A DNA stretch of 64,000 nt from Hygrocybe punicea (GCA_963556145.1 OY744462.1:1984001-2048000); one strand, 5' to 3'; positions 35,392 to 47,379 are shown, counted from the first letter of the stretch. The notes: generated by a model from the sequence alone, not told the origin. Translations and numbers: made by a program.

Positions 35392-36382
35392 CTAATTAAA
35401 TAGTGAAGGGCAGAAGGCAGGTGAGAGGAAGATAGGTGGGTGTGGAGTGGGAGGAAGGTGGGAGTGGGAGAAGGGAGTGGGAGTGGAGTGGGAGTGGGAG
35501 AAGAGGGAAGGTGGGAAGGCAGCAGGGAAGGGAGGGAGACAGAGACGGAGACGGAGACGGAGACGGAGAGGGACAGGGAGAGAGGGAGGAGAGTGGACTG
35601 TACATACGTTCCCGTTGTCCTCGTCGTCTTCGTCTACGTCTCCGCCGTCCTCGTCCCCCTCGTTCCCGTCCCCGTCCCTGTCCCCGTACACGCCGTTCCG
35701 GTCCCTGTCGTTCCCGTTCCCGTCATTCCTCTCGTCGTCGTCATCGTCGTCGTTGTCGTCGTCATCTGCCGTAGTCCTCGTCGTCCGATGGATGGTCGTC
35801 GTCGTCTGCGTCGTCCTGTCGTCCCCTAGCTGGCCGTCCCCGTCGTTCCCGTCCCCGTTGTCCCCGTTCCCAACGTCGTCCTCGTTGTCGTCGTCCCCGT
35901 CTCCGTCCCCGTCGTCGTCCTCGTCGATCCCTGGATGGTCGTCGACTCCGTCGTCCTGTCGTCTCTTCGCTGGCCGTCTCCGTCCCCGTCGTCTTCCCCG
36001 GCTGGCCGTCTGTGCCCTCGTCGCCTCTGTCCTCGTCGTTGCCTGCCATCCGCCGTTTCGGCCCTTCAGTTGGGCGTTGAGGTGACATGGCGCGGGCATG
36101 CGTGTTGCGGTCAATTCCAGGCGCGGCAGTGAGAAAGTCCTTCATAAAAACAATAATATTAGCTAGCATAGTAATAGTAATAAATTTTGAGAAATATACA
36201 TACCTTCTACTTGATTTTGCTGCTGTTGCTGTTCTCGTGGACGCATCGTGGAGTAAGCGAACCCACGCCGGAGGTTGCCGATTGCCCAAATGGGCGCGAG
36301 TTGCCTTATATGTAACCAAGATCTTACTTTTCTCAGTGTAATTGCATGGAGCACAACAACTGTGTAGCACATTTAAGACCAT
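35392..36382 (-). CDS. Asp-rich/basic protein encoded in left inner arm
   Basis: Transcribed outward from the element centre. Exon 1 (from about 36382 to 36205) ends ...TRAHLGNRQPPAWVRLLHD...AAKSSR. An intron 36140-36204 (GTATGT...AAG) joins it to a second exon coding for an Arg-rich stretch and then a long Asp/Gly/Asn tract (DEDDDGDGDGDDDNEDD). The right inner arm encodes a similar protein in mirror orientation. Function unknown. Low-complexity composition and lack of a domain make the call weak, but the conserved LGNRQ motif on both sides argues that the protein is real or was recently so. Confidence 0.35.
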
Positions 36383-37010
36383 GTAGGGATAGAATTAGCC
36401 TCTAACTACATCCTCCCCAAATTTTGTATTTTATTATGGCATACATAGAGAGATATCCATGATTCATTGATACCTCCCTGCCAATTTCGGACCCTTCAAA
36501 TGCTACTTTACCAATATTGCTCTGAAAAATATGAGAATAATTGTGAAACTACTATGTAAAGTATCTATTGTATTGATGATCAGTGCCTGGCACTTGGTGG
36601 TCCCAGAATCTGTTGTAGCCAAGAAATGAAAGGTTCAAAGTAAAGCTGAACTTGAAGCTTGAAGTTCGGACTTGGTTGATGGGTCAGCCACAATGCACAA
36701 TTCTGTGCATTTGCTTGGCTGAAACAAAGGTCCTGGTCCACCAACAATCAGGCACTTATGTGTACCACAATGAGTACTCATTCAAGTACTCCTTAGATTA
36801 ATTTCAGATTTTTAAGACAAAGTTAGATCATTAAGGGTCCAATTCTGGCAGAGGAATGGAATAAATTGTGAATAGCTCTTGATGCAGGGCCGAATAAAAT
36901 ACAAATTTTGGTGTGAGGGTAGATATACCATATTTACACCTTTTGAGGATCTCACTTCGGGTATGCATGCATTGTTGTGCATGCTAGAAGATTCAAAAGC
37001 TTCAGCGACA
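36330..37010. other. Unique spacer at the centre of the inverted repeat
   Basis: About 0.7 kb of AT-rich sequence without self-complementarity or recognisable genes, apart from the 5' ends of the two divergent Asp-rich reading frames. It may contain their shared promoter region. Confidence 0.4.
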
Positions 37011-37740
37011 CTTCCATGTTTGGCAACTCGAACCCGTTTGGGAAATCGGCAACTGCCGGTTGGCTTTCCCGCGCGAGTTCAAACATCGACTCGTTTTCAA
37101 CAAGAACGCGTCAACGACAGGAGACGGGTGCAGAGGAGCACCCGAGGTAATTTCTGATTTTAACTTTTTGGTATTCTTTGCTAATTGTTGACCTTTTGCA
37201 GGTACCCCACGCCAAACAGGCGATTCCGAACACCCAACAGCAGAACACAACGCGCCAGCAAACAGAACGGAAGCCGACGAAAACGGCCACCGTGAGGATG
37301 CCGCGAGGCCGGGTACGAGGATGCGCCAACGACCAGGACGGACGGCCGAGACAACCACGACGGCAACGACGAGGACAGTCGACGAGGTCACAGACGGCCG
37401 GCGAGGGGACGTCGGGGCGGAGAAGGATAGCGACGGGACGACAGGACGACGGAGACGACGACGACCATCCGGGGGACGACGACAACCATCCAGGTGACGA
37501 CGAGGACGACGACGGGGACGGAGACGCGGATGACGACGACAACGAGGACGATGACGACGAGGACGGGAACGACGGGAACAGGTACGACAGCGACGGGGAC
37601 GACGGGGACGAGGACGGCGGAGACGCAGACGAGGACGACGGGACGAGGACGACGGGACGAGGACGACGGGATGAGGACGACGGGACGAGGACGGCGGAGA
37701 TGCAGACGAAGACGACGAGGACGACGGAAACGCGAGAGGT
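36879..37740 (+). CDS. Asp-rich/basic protein encoded in right inner arm
   Basis: Mirror-image relative of the left-arm frame. Exon 1 ends in LATRTRLGNRQLPVGFPARV...RRVQRSTR before a GTAATT donor near 37147. After an acceptor at about 37200 the sequence continues into an Arg/Gln-rich and then Asp-rich frame (GRQDDGDDDDHPGDDDNHPG). The splice phases do not join perfectly to the Asp-rich frame, so this copy may be frameshifted. The two genes point outward into the GA/CT-rich and satellite zones. Confidence 0.3.
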
Positions 37741-38454
37741 ATGTACATCCCACCCCTGCTCCCTCTCCCTCTCCCTATCCCAGTCCTCCTCCATCTCCAT
37801 CTCCCTCTCCCTCTCCCTGCTGCCCTTCCCTCCTGCCTCCACCTTCCCTCTTCTCCCACTCCCACCCCCTTCTCCCACACCCATCCCCTTCTCCCATTCC
37901 CACCTTTCTCCACTCCCACTCCCCACTCCCACTCCCACCGTCTTCCCACTCCACACCCACCTATCTTCCTCTCACCTGCCTTCTGCCCTTCACTATTTAA
38001 TTAGGTATTTGGATAAAATAATCATTAAATTTATGTGTCTATTTTAAGTAATAGTGAGGTTATATATATTGATTCCAATGGAGAATTGAGCAATATTGAA
38101 TAGAAAAGCACAATATTCCAAGTGGGGTAAGTTCTGATTTTGTCATAGATTGTCATTGGGGATAAGTAGCTCCTGTAATGGCTGACTGATAGTAAAAGTA
38201 AGAGATTGTGCATTGTCAAAATAATAAAATTTTAATTTTGCTATTCCCTGTGTTTTTAATAAGTGCATTCAAATTATATTACGTGGTACATTTATGTCAT
38301 GTACAGGTTGAAAAATTTTGATTACTTTATATGGCAGTTTCTGAATAAATATTGGCTTGAGCTGGTGTGGGCTCTGGCAATGTTTGGAACATGAAATACA
38401 TGCAGGCAAAGTGGGATGTGATGCAAGCCTGTCGACCGACATGAGCCCACATTG

Positions 38455-40350
38455 CAGCAAGAGCTGGACGCTGGTCAACCCAATGCTGCAGGGAGAGCTG
38501 GGCCAGGGTCAACCCATTTCTGCAGCAAAAGCTGGGCATGGCAACGCAGTGCTGGAGCAATAGCCAGACCCTTGTGAACCCAAGCCTGCCCCATCAGTGG
38601 GTCCAGGATCAACCCAATGGTGCAGAACGAGCTGTGCCCCTGGCAACCTATCCTGCAGCAAGTGCTGGACCTGGGTCAACCCAGTGCTGCAGCAATAGCT
38701 AGGCTGAGGTCAACCCAATGCTGTGGCAATAGCTGGGCCCAGGTCGACCTGGGGCTGCAGCAAGAGCTGGGGCCAGGTCAACCCAATCCTGCAGCAATAG
38801 CTGGCCCAGGTCGACCCAATGTTGCAGCAATAGCTGGGCCCAGGTCGACCTGGTGCTGCAGCAATAGCTGGATCCTGGTCAACCCAAGCCCTGCAGCAGG
38901 TGCTGGACCTGGGTCCACCTAATGCTGCAGCAATAACTGGCCCTGGGTTGACCCGGTGCTGCAGCAAGAGCTGGGGCCAGGTCAACCCAGTGCTGCAGCA
39001 ATCGCTGGCTCCCGGTCAACCCAAGCCCTGCAGCAGGTGCTGGACCTGGGTCAACCCAGTGCTGCAGCAATAGCTGGACCCTGGTCAACCTACCCTGCAG
39101 CAAGTGCTGGGCCCGGGTCAACCAAGTGCTGCAGCAATAGCTGGATCCTGGTCAACCCAAGCCCTGCAGCAGGTGCTGGACCTGGGTTGACCCAATGCTG
39201 CAACAAGAGCTGGACCTGGGTTGACCCAATGCTGCAGCAAGAGCTGGGCCCAGGTCGACCCAGTGCTGCGGAAAGAGCTGGGACCAGGTCAACCCAATGC
39301 TGCAGCAATAGCTGGCCCTGGGTTGACCCGGTTCTGCAGCCAGAGCTGGGGCCAGGTCAACCCAATGCTGCAGCAAGAGCTGGGACCAGGTCGACCCAAT
39401 GCTGCAGCAATATCTGGCCCAGGTCAACCCAATGCTGCAGCAAGAGCTGGGCCCAGGTCGACCCAGTGCTGCGGAAAGAGCTGGGACCAGGTCAACCCAA
39501 TGCTGCAGCAATAGCTGGCCCTGGGTTGACCCGGTTCTGCAGCCAGAGCTGGGGCCAGGTCAACCCAATGCTGCAGCAAGAGCTGGGACCAGGTCGACCC
39601 AATGCTGCAGCAATATCTGGCCCAGGTCAACCCAATGCGGCAGCAATAGCTGGGCCCAGGTCGACCTGGTGGTGCAGCAACAGCTGGATCCTGGTCAACC
39701 CAAGCCCTGCAGGTGCTGGACCCGGGTCAGCCCAATGCTGCAGCAATACCTGGGCCCAGGTCGACCTGGTGCTGCAGCAATAGCTGATCCTGGTCAACCC
39801 AAGCCCTGCAGCAGGTGCTGGACCCGGGTCAACCCAGTGCTGCAACAATAGCTGGGCCCAGGTCAACCCAATGCTGCAGCAATAGCTGGGCCCAGGTTGA
39901 CCCTGTGCTGCAGCAAGAGCTGGGACCAGGTCAACCCCATGCTGCAGCAATAACTGGCCCTTGGTTGACCCGGTGCTGCAGCAAGAGCTGGGGCCAGGTC
40001 AACCCCATGCTGCAGCAATAACTGGCCCTTGGTTGACCCGGTGCTGCAGCAAGAGCTGGGGCCAGGTCAACCCAGTGCTGCAGCAATCGCTGGACCCCAG
40101 TCACCCCACCCTCCAGCAAGTGCTGGGCCCTAGTCAACCCAGTTCTGCAGCAACAGCTGCATCTAGGTCAACCCCAGCCTGCAGCAAGAGCTGGACTGGG
40201 GTCAACCCAGTGCTGCAACAATAACTGCAGCCAGGTCAACCCACATGGCTTGAACAGCTGGGCCTGGGTCAACCCAACCATCCTGGAATAGCTGCCCTGG
40301 GTTAACCGACTCCATGGCAGAGCTGACACCAGGTTGACCCAACCAGCCAG
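38455..40350 (-). repeat. 34-bp satellite array, right arm
   Basis: Reverse complement of the left array with one extra block of about 203 bp. The block containing GTGCTGCGGAAAGAGCTGGG appears twice (near 39260 and 39465) but once in the left arm. Otherwise the two arrays appear near-identical over about 1.7 kb. Confidence 0.9.
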
Positions 40351-40639
40351 CCTTGACCAGCAAGAGCTGTACCTGGGTCAACCTACCACACCACATTTCC
40401 CCAGCAAGTGCTGTCTTTTGGGTTAACCTACCCCCCCAGCAAGCAACTGCGCTATGTGTACCTACCTTTTGCAACTATATCTGCGATTGGGTTAACCAAA
40501 ACGACTGGGTCTACTGCCTTGGACCATTCGCACATGTTACGTTAGTTGGGGTCTGCATTTTCGTCCGTTGGTTCTGACATGTCCCACCGGCGTTCACACT
40601 TTGCGGTAGACGGTACATCATTGTTGGCCTACAAGTTCT

Positions 40640-41050
40640 TTGGCGGCCGCTAGCTCTCTTGCAACGTCTTTGATCTTGGCATCCTGTCAAGATCCATGTT
40701 AGCCTTGCCCTCTTCTGTATATTTGCGGTTCTTCTCTGCGATGGCTCTCACCTCCTCCTGCTCCAGCCTCACTGGCACGACAACATCCATGACTTTTTCA
40801 AACAGAACATGACTTTTAGGAGTGGAAGGAGGGAGGGATACCAAGACCGGCGGCCACAACTGAGAACGCATGTACTCGTCCGCGTGGTCAATGTCTGGTG
40901 GCATGAATATCATGTGCGCCACTGGCACGTCTGCAGCTTTTGACAAGTTTGAGATGATCTCCGAGTTGACACAAGCGCGGTAGTCCTCACCGATGAGAAG
41001 GAGCTAAGGTTTCGTGAATGTAGGGCCAGATGAGGTCATCGAGCCTGTAT
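40640..41050 (-). pseudogene. Second, shorter SF3B1-derived fragment
   Basis: Minus-strand sequence resembles the SF3B1 pseudogene around 32500-32650: a decayed copy of the region coding for the DDL.RPY...[10 protein letters not shown]...PDIDHADEY segment (here [18 protein letters not shown] and [13 protein letters not shown]). Identity then ends and a different frame follows (EKVMDVVVPVRLEQEEVRAI) that was not recognised. It lies in the same orientation as the main pseudogene but on the other side of the inverted repeat. Confidence 0.6.
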
Positions 41051-41052
41051 AA

Positions 41053-44000
41053 TTAAAATAAAATTTCATGGGAGTGATGGTCAGCGAATTTATTGACATA
41101 GAAAGCTTGAAAAGCATCCAGAGTGTCGTGAAATGTAAAAGATTTGGGGAGAAACTCGTTTCCCGCGACGCCTATTAGGTGTACACCACGGAGGACAGAA
41201 TCAAGGTGGACAACAGCTGCTCGGTAAGTGGTATCCGGTTTGACGACCCACATTCCAGTATTATCACAAGGATCCTCACCAACCTGCGAAAACCATTGAA
41301 TCAAGGCACATGGATAACGGATAGAAAGATAAGCGAAGGAGAAAAACAGAAAAACATGGGCTGCGTGTAGGCCCTGGAAGCCATCCCGGAGTGGGTCATG
41401 CTCAACGACAACACAGTCATAGCGTGGCGGACCATGACGCCATGAGGGAACTGCACGAATTCTCTCGCGGTGCATGCCTCCAATGCCAGACAAATCACTG
41501 GGGGCAAAAAATGTTGCAACGGCTGAGTGGTACACATAAACAGACCCCGAAAAATTGGGGCACTGATCCAATGTAACATCTGAGCCTGCGATTTCAGAAT
41601 CAGGGTGTAATTGGTCATATAGAAAGCGTTCAATGAGTTCTTGAAGTTCCGGACGTGAGATGAAATTGCCGAGCTCCTTGACATTCCTTGGATACTTTCG
41701 TGCTATCTGTCTGGTTAGAATATTCATAGATGCGGCAGAAATGTAGCACATACCATGGCATTTCGCCAGTTTTACTTCTCCGAGACCTTTTGCACCATCA
41801 GCGGCACCCAGATCAGCTCGCTCATCATCGTGATTGCCGTCATCCAAATCAGGGGCATTGTCATACTGCTCCAAGACAACATTGTCAGGCTCTGGGAGCG
41901 CAACCGGCTGAGGTTGAGGGGGACCTGGGCCGTGCATCATCCCGTGAGCAGTGTACTCCACTCGTGCAGCAGCAAGCTTCTCTATCCGTTGAATTGTGAT
42001 CAGCATTTGTCCCAGTGCATTATGTTTGCTTGACCGCCGCCATGGCTCCTTTACTGCCTTGATGTGCCTATTCTCTGTGATGGACGAACAGAGGCCATTG
42101 GGAGCACCAAACGCCTGGATGAGGCGGCGATAGTGACGGAGAGAGTGTTGGCGGGGTAGAGAAAAGTCATCTCGTACGCCAACATCACGAAATATTTCAC
42201 GTTCGCGGTGGAAACGAGCAAGAGCGTTGTCAATTTCAACCAAGGTATCTTCACTGATTATGGACCGGTGTACAAGATAACAGAATTCGTTGAATGAGCT
42301 AATGGCCCGAACCATTTGGTCTGGAACGTGACCGACAATTGCTGGGAGAAACACCTAATTGAATTAGATAGTGATATATACTGTGTCAAAGCTAGTGCAC
42401 CTTCATTAAAGCCTTTGAATCATCCCCCGTCCATTGTTTGAAGCCGCGACCTTGAGGAAATCGACGTAGGCCTGGAAATGATGGTGCAGCGGCAATTCTA
42501 AACCTTCAAATGAGCAAGCTGATGCTCCCAATCAGAATTTGGACGTGCTGTCTATCAATGTCAGCCAAGATTCGGGCAGCCTCCGCTGCAGGATGGGAAA
42601 TTTCAATGTAGCTTACTACCCAGTCAACGAGGTGATCTTTGAAAACGCCCTTGATAACTTGATGAAGTAAGTCGGGAGATAAAAGTTCATGTATATCGGC
42701 TCGAGGAAACCCTGTTGTAAAGGGCTGTATAAAATATCAACATTACATGTCACAGTAACTAAGCTCTGGTAAACATACAATAAGATCCCCAACGATTCCA
42801 TAGTTATCCCACAGTTCCTTCAAACTCCAGTTTTCAAGTAGTGTAGCGGTATGTTCATGTGAACGTCGTCCGGCTGGCATGGCATCAAGGTCAGTGCGAA
42901 GCGCTGTGCAGCTAATATGAAGATTTAGGTAAATTGTAAAGAGTTGAAGGGAAACTCACCGCGGGCACCAGCCGTTAACTATGCATGCTAATAGGGCTTG
43001 TTCCTGGTAGTCCGCAATATAAGGGCCAAGTCCATAGATAACGCGTCGGAAGTGCCTGTCAGCGCATTGTGTAATACGAGGTACCGACATGTGTGGTTTG
43101 AGCGGCAGGAGGATGTGGTGGAGGGAACTGTGAAATAGCTGACGGCGGAATTTGCGAAAGTCGGCATCATCTTGATATTCTTGCGAAGCTGGAATTGCAA
43201 AGTGAGATTTCGTAAGTGTCACAAAAAAAAGTAGTACTTTTGGGTATTGCTAGAAAACCAACTACAGAAAGTGCGTTGCGATGAGCACGACGCACATTGT
43301 TGGAAACATTTCCTATCGAGGCGTAAAGAGGATGGTACTCAGTGTGTCCTGTCGCTACTGAAACTGTCATTTTGTCACTGCCAAGGATGACAGGCGCGAA
43401 CATCACGCCGTGGTTTTGTTCGTCTGCTGTGATTTTATCCTGTTGTGCAGACATCACGAACTTGAATAAGGCACAATGTGTGAATAGAGAACGTACAGCT
43501 TGCTCCCAAGCCCAATTTCCAGACATCAGGTCTGTACACTGGCGCTTATTACCATCGAAGATCTGCTTCGGAGCAAAATCAAGCTCTCCTGCGAATTCTG
43601 GGTTCGCAATCTGTTGCTCCATCACGCGAAGTGGATTCCGATACCAGACAGTATAGCTTTCTGTCTTCCACGTTGGAACTTCTCCGTCGTTAGGAATTTC
43701 ACCATTGTACGCAACAGAAAACGATTCCCAAGGTATATCTCCCTCCGGTATCGCGTCAATGATTGAATATAGTTCTTGCTCATCGGCAAATGGAGGGTCG
43801 GTATCAGGATAAAGGGCTGCAAGTAAATTTAACAGTTTATTAATCTTTTGGCCCGACATCTGCTCTTCGGTAAAGAGGAACTCGGCAAACTCAAACTCAG
43901 CTTGACTGGCAAAGGGTGTGTAGTCATTGGCTGCACGCTCATTTAGAACTGGGGGAGGAGCATTTGGAGGAAGATCGTTGCCATGGATGTCACAAGGAGT

Positions 44001-44276
44001 ACCATCCGCAAGTGGGTGACGTTGAATGTGAAGGCCATCATGGCCATTGGGTGGTGGTATTGATTCTTGAACATGACAAGGAGGAGGTGAAGGAGACTGA
44101 GGAGGCGAAGGAGACTGAGAAGGTGGGGTGGGCGGCTGCTGGTAGCCATGAACACGATGGGCATTATGTACAGCGTCAATGTGTCATCTCAGTCCACCAG
44201 CAGTCTTGCATGTTTTTCGACAACCAGGTGTAGGACAATGAAATGAAGCGGCTTTAAATGACCGTCGAGGTATCAT
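41053..44276 (-). CDS. Plavaka-type transposase (C2H2 zinc finger plus transposase core)
   Basis: Reading on the minus strand, an N-terminal zinc finger (CPTPGCRKTCKTAGGLR...) and a Pro-rich linker precede the Plavaka core: FASQAEFEFAEFLF, WESFSVAYNGEIPND, PEFAGELDFAPKQIFDG, MSGNWAWEQA, GVMFAPVILGSDKMTVSVAT, PLYASIGNVSNNVRRAHRN, LSPDLLHQVIKG, PQGRGFKQWTGDDSKALMK, VFLPAIVGHVPDQMV, DDFSLPRQHSLRHYRRLI, FGAPNGLCSSITENRHIKAV and ALGQMLITIQRIEKLAAARV. Several short introns are visible. The C-terminus ends ...DHHSHEILF at 41053. One in-frame TGA (44184-44186) interrupts the zinc finger where Arg is expected, so this copy may be inactive. Plavaka belongs to the CMC/CACTA-related DNA transposons abundant in agarics. 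The promoter is shared with the divergent gene at 44454. Confidence 0.85.
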
Positions 44277-44453
44277 GATTCGAGTAAAATGCCAAAGGAA
44301 TGTAGTAACAACTTGGAGCTTGGGCAGGCCGGCAGGGGGAAATTTGAACTTGAAGTGGCTGAGACAAGACGGCAAACTTAGCACAATTATTGACACAAAC
44401 TTGTACCACAACTGTTACGCAACTTTTTTTTTGCTTCGTCCTCACTCAACAAT
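44277..44453. promoter_or_regulatory. Bidirectional promoter between Plavaka transposase and companion gene
   Basis: Only 177 bp separate the start codons of the two divergently transcribed genes of the transposon, so their promoters must overlap. No specific element could be identified. Confidence 0.5.
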
Positions 44454-46594
44454 ATGCCCAAAATCTCGTCTTCCCTGCCCCCAGTACTTCAGATGCGACT
44501 AAGGCCAGACCGAGCGACTATCCCTGGACTCCCAGACAAGCCTAGAGCACGAAGGTCACACTCAGTTGTCCAGGCCGAAAAAGAAGCAAAAGAACAGGTG
44601 AAAAAAGATAAAGAAACTGCTCGCCTTAATGGCATCCAGGCCATATCCAAGCTGGAGGACACAATGCACGAAGAGGACAGGCAAGCTAACCTTGAAGCAA
44701 ACCACCCGCCTGTCAACAACAAAAAGAAAGTCGCCAGGCAATCCAAAAAACCTGCAAATTCCAAAGCATCAGCTAAAGGTGTGTTTTGAATGCGAAAGGT
44801 TTATCTAATGGCTGATGCACCCACAGAAGAATTAGCGGGTGGGAACTTGGATGTCGTTCCGGATGAAACAGGAGCACTTGGGGCCACAACGGATCTGATC
44901 AAAGTTCAAGTTGAGTGTTGTAACTCCAACCAAGACGGATACTGATACTGACGCACCAAAGGCTGAAGGGGAAGAGAAAGAGAACGACGGTGTGCAGAAG
45001 AAGAAGAAGGCCAGGGGCGATAAGACTGCCCTGCGACACTCTGTGACAGATAAACGAAACACTGAGGATCAGATCATCGATCAGATAGCACCCACCGGAC
45101 CGGAAAAGCGAAAGTTTGTTGATCAAGTCATTGATGGGTAAGTTTCCCACACAAGCTATCATGTCGCATCGTCGGCTTACTCTGTTTCTGCAAACCCCTC
45201 CCATTCGCAACAGGCCTGTTAAAAAGAAAGGCAAGTCCTTCAAGCTTGAAGGACTGAACCCCAACTGGTCTTCCAAAGTCGGTGCCGTGACTGTCAAAAC
45301 GGAACCAGTGGCTGCAGATGAGGAAGACTCGAAGGAACTACTGGGGGGATTTATTGATGGTGATGACACAAAGGAAAGGGATGCTTTAACGAAGTTTAAA
45401 GCCAAGCCATTTGGATTTGGTGTAGGGGATACTACGGAAAGTATTTTCTTAAATCTGCCGCGTACTTTTCTGAAAATTAACCAATGCGGCCGCTCACCAA
45501 GATTATCCCTCAAGACACTATTTCGTCTTCATTGGCACGCGGTCAAACCAGCCTTCCAAACAAAAGAGAAGACATAACCATGAATAATCTGCCGGCAGCT
45601 TATCGGGACACATTCCGCAAGCAATTTGTCCCTCACCTTCGTCAGATGGCTGGAGAATCAGATCCTTGGGAGCATCTCTCTGAGACGGAGATACGTTACA
45701 TCTGGAGTTCGACCTTTCAGGAAAATTCTCAGCTTTCCGATGACCTCGTTTGGGTGATTTCGAAACTGGTGAGTTTAATTTAATATTCTATCAACTGTGT
45801 ATTCTGTCCTGATTCAGCAATAACCCAGGCTGACGATCGCCTCGCCGAGTGGCGCAACAAGTTTGCTACCACCGCCATGACGCAGCTTGAGAATATCTTC
45901 ACCGAGCTTAAAATCTACGATCCTGATGACCGTGCTACATATGTTGAGTGGATGCTTGGTACGGATTATAAATGCCGTCCGTTTTATTACAAGGAGTATG
46001 AGGAGAATAAGACCCCAGTTGTATGCTTCCTTTCTAAGGTCTTTGTGCATGGACTAACTTAATGTTAGGGCATCTTCCAATCATATCTTGTCACTTCCAC
46101 TTTTGCAACCCACTTTTCGGCAATCTCAGGAATCAAACCTGCTCAGCGTTCGAAGCTTCGACCAATTGGGGCTCTCATTCTTGCGCTACAAGCAGTTGAG
46201 TGCTCACATTTGATTTATACTGGTTTCTTACATATTATAGGATGAGCGTGCTCTTTTATACTGGAAGAGTGGGGTCAAGAATGTTCCTGGTGGCCCTACT
46301 GGATATTTCTCGAAGTCGAACTGGGCTGACCGAACTGAGAGGCGTGGTGGGAGAGATGTTTTAATTAAGACCGCGTCAAGTCTTGCGAAGCTCGCAAATA
46401 AACTCAAGGACGTCCAATGGGAGAAGATCATCGATGCCGCATCTACATCTGCCAAGCAGAAGAAACCTGACGAGGTGATTGAAATTGCCGATTCATCTGA
46501 CTCTGATTTTGAGCTAGCTGACGGTGATGAGGACATCCAATCCAACTATGATTGGGAACTCAATGACGGTGACAAGGACATCGCTATGGAATAA
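44454..46594 (+). CDS. Plavaka-associated companion protein
   Basis: The start at 44454 (MPKISSSLPPV) is followed by Lys/Glu-rich disordered sequence with introns near 44780-44826, 45138-45213 and 45420-45488. A conserved C-terminal half follows: NNLPAAYRDTFRKQFVPHLR, WVISKL, DRLAEWRNKFATTAMTQLE, EWMLGTDYKCRPFYYKEYEE, GIFQSYLVTSTFATHFSAIS, PIGALILALQAVERALLYW and PTGYFSKSNWADRTE. An acidic tail ends at the TAA closing at 46594. Genes of this type recur in agaric genomes near Plavaka transposases (recollection, not checked). The function is unknown; a role in transposition is an inference from the conserved divergent arrangement. A short open stretch near 44880-44940 needs an extra intron to stay in frame. 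Confidence 0.65.
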
Positions 46595-47379
46595 TTATGT
46601 ATGTACTTCGGTAAGTGTAATCTTTCAGGACTGAATTCGTGCTCATTCCCTATCCCAGCTGTTTCAAGTATCAGATTCAATTCCGCAGCATTCCCTGCAA
46701 TATATCCTAGTCTTGATACTATCCACATCCTATCCTTCCAGCCGCGAGTCGTGCAAATCCATTTTGTTTTCACCACTTAGTACATGTTCTCCTTTCCGCC
46801 CTCAGGCCAGTAGTTCTCAACTCGTCACCATTTTCCATTGCTTGGTCATTTGTCGTGACATTTTATTTACCGTTTCTTTTTTTGCTGCAATGAATTTTTT
46901 TGCCACGTTGAAAAACCGGATATGCCTGGAAAAGTGTGAACAACTTTTATCCACTTTTATCCACTTTTATCCACTTTTCAAAGCAAAACTGACCTTTTAC
47001 AGGATAAGGGACTCGGCCTGGAAAAGGTGAAGCTCTTTTCTCCTTTTCGTCCTTTTCCCCCTTGGAAAAGGTGAAAAGGGCCCACAAAGGGGATATGTAG
47101 TTTTACTGATGTGACGTTATGTAGCGCTACAAATTTGGGACCTCACGAGTATGCTATGAGTGCTATGGCTGCTATGACTAAGCTACATAGCACTGGCTCG
47201 CGGATCAGGTTTTGCTGATGAGTTAGCTATTGCAGGTTTATTGAAGGAGGCCCTACATCTGAAAATATACCTCTACTTAGAAGGGTCACCACTTCGGAGA
47301 AGTCGGGAGTCACAGGTGGTGACGGCCCGTCACGTCACCGTGACCAATCTGTTTCGCCCGCAGCCCAAGTTCGTCTGAC
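46595..47379. other. Intergenic with short repeats
   Basis: Contains three tandem TTTTATCCAC units (about 46946-46975), several AAAAGGTGAA/CCTTTTC words near 47020-47080 that are partly self-complementary, and the second copy of the GCTATG-rich repeat (47086-47225). One end of the Plavaka transposon probably lies here, but no inverted repeat partner was found near 41 kb. Confidence 0.4.
47086..47225. repeat. Short dispersed GCTATG-rich repeat, copy 2
   Basis: Shares GAGTGCTATGG-type units and the terminal ATCAGGTTTTGCTGATG with 28004-28170. The intervening sequence is diverged. Confidence 0.45.

Larger units (their letters stand above)
33085..40516. mobile_element. Large 7.4-kb inverted-repeat (fold-back) element
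   Basis: The outer arms 33085-35470 and about 37935-40516 are near-perfect reverse complements. Both outer edges read CAGTAGACCCAGTCGTTTT inward. Paired positions sum to 73,601 in the outer part and 73,398 further in, so the right arm has about 203 extra bases, a duplication of six satellite units near 39250-39635. Each arm consists, from outside in, of a 34-bp satellite array (about 1.7-1.9 kb), an AT-rich segment of about 350 bp and a GA/CT-rich segment. The inner parts (to about 36330 and from about 37010) are only partly similar, and a 0.7-kb unique spacer lies between. No transposase was recognised. It sits next to SF3B1 pseudogene sequence on both sides. Confidence 0.85.

Noticed and set aside
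33377..40224. Open frames of 70-275 codons on both strands of the inverted repeat
   Set aside because: Periodic translations of the 34-bp satellite (QHWVDL.PAL-like or QCCSNSW-like units) that exist in mirrored pairs; artefacts of unit length and composition.
41053..47080. Terminal inverted repeats for the Plavaka element
   Set aside because: Searched by eye around 41.0-41.1 kb and 46.9-47.1 kb; only local tandem repeats such as TTTTATCCAC were found, no matching inverted ends.
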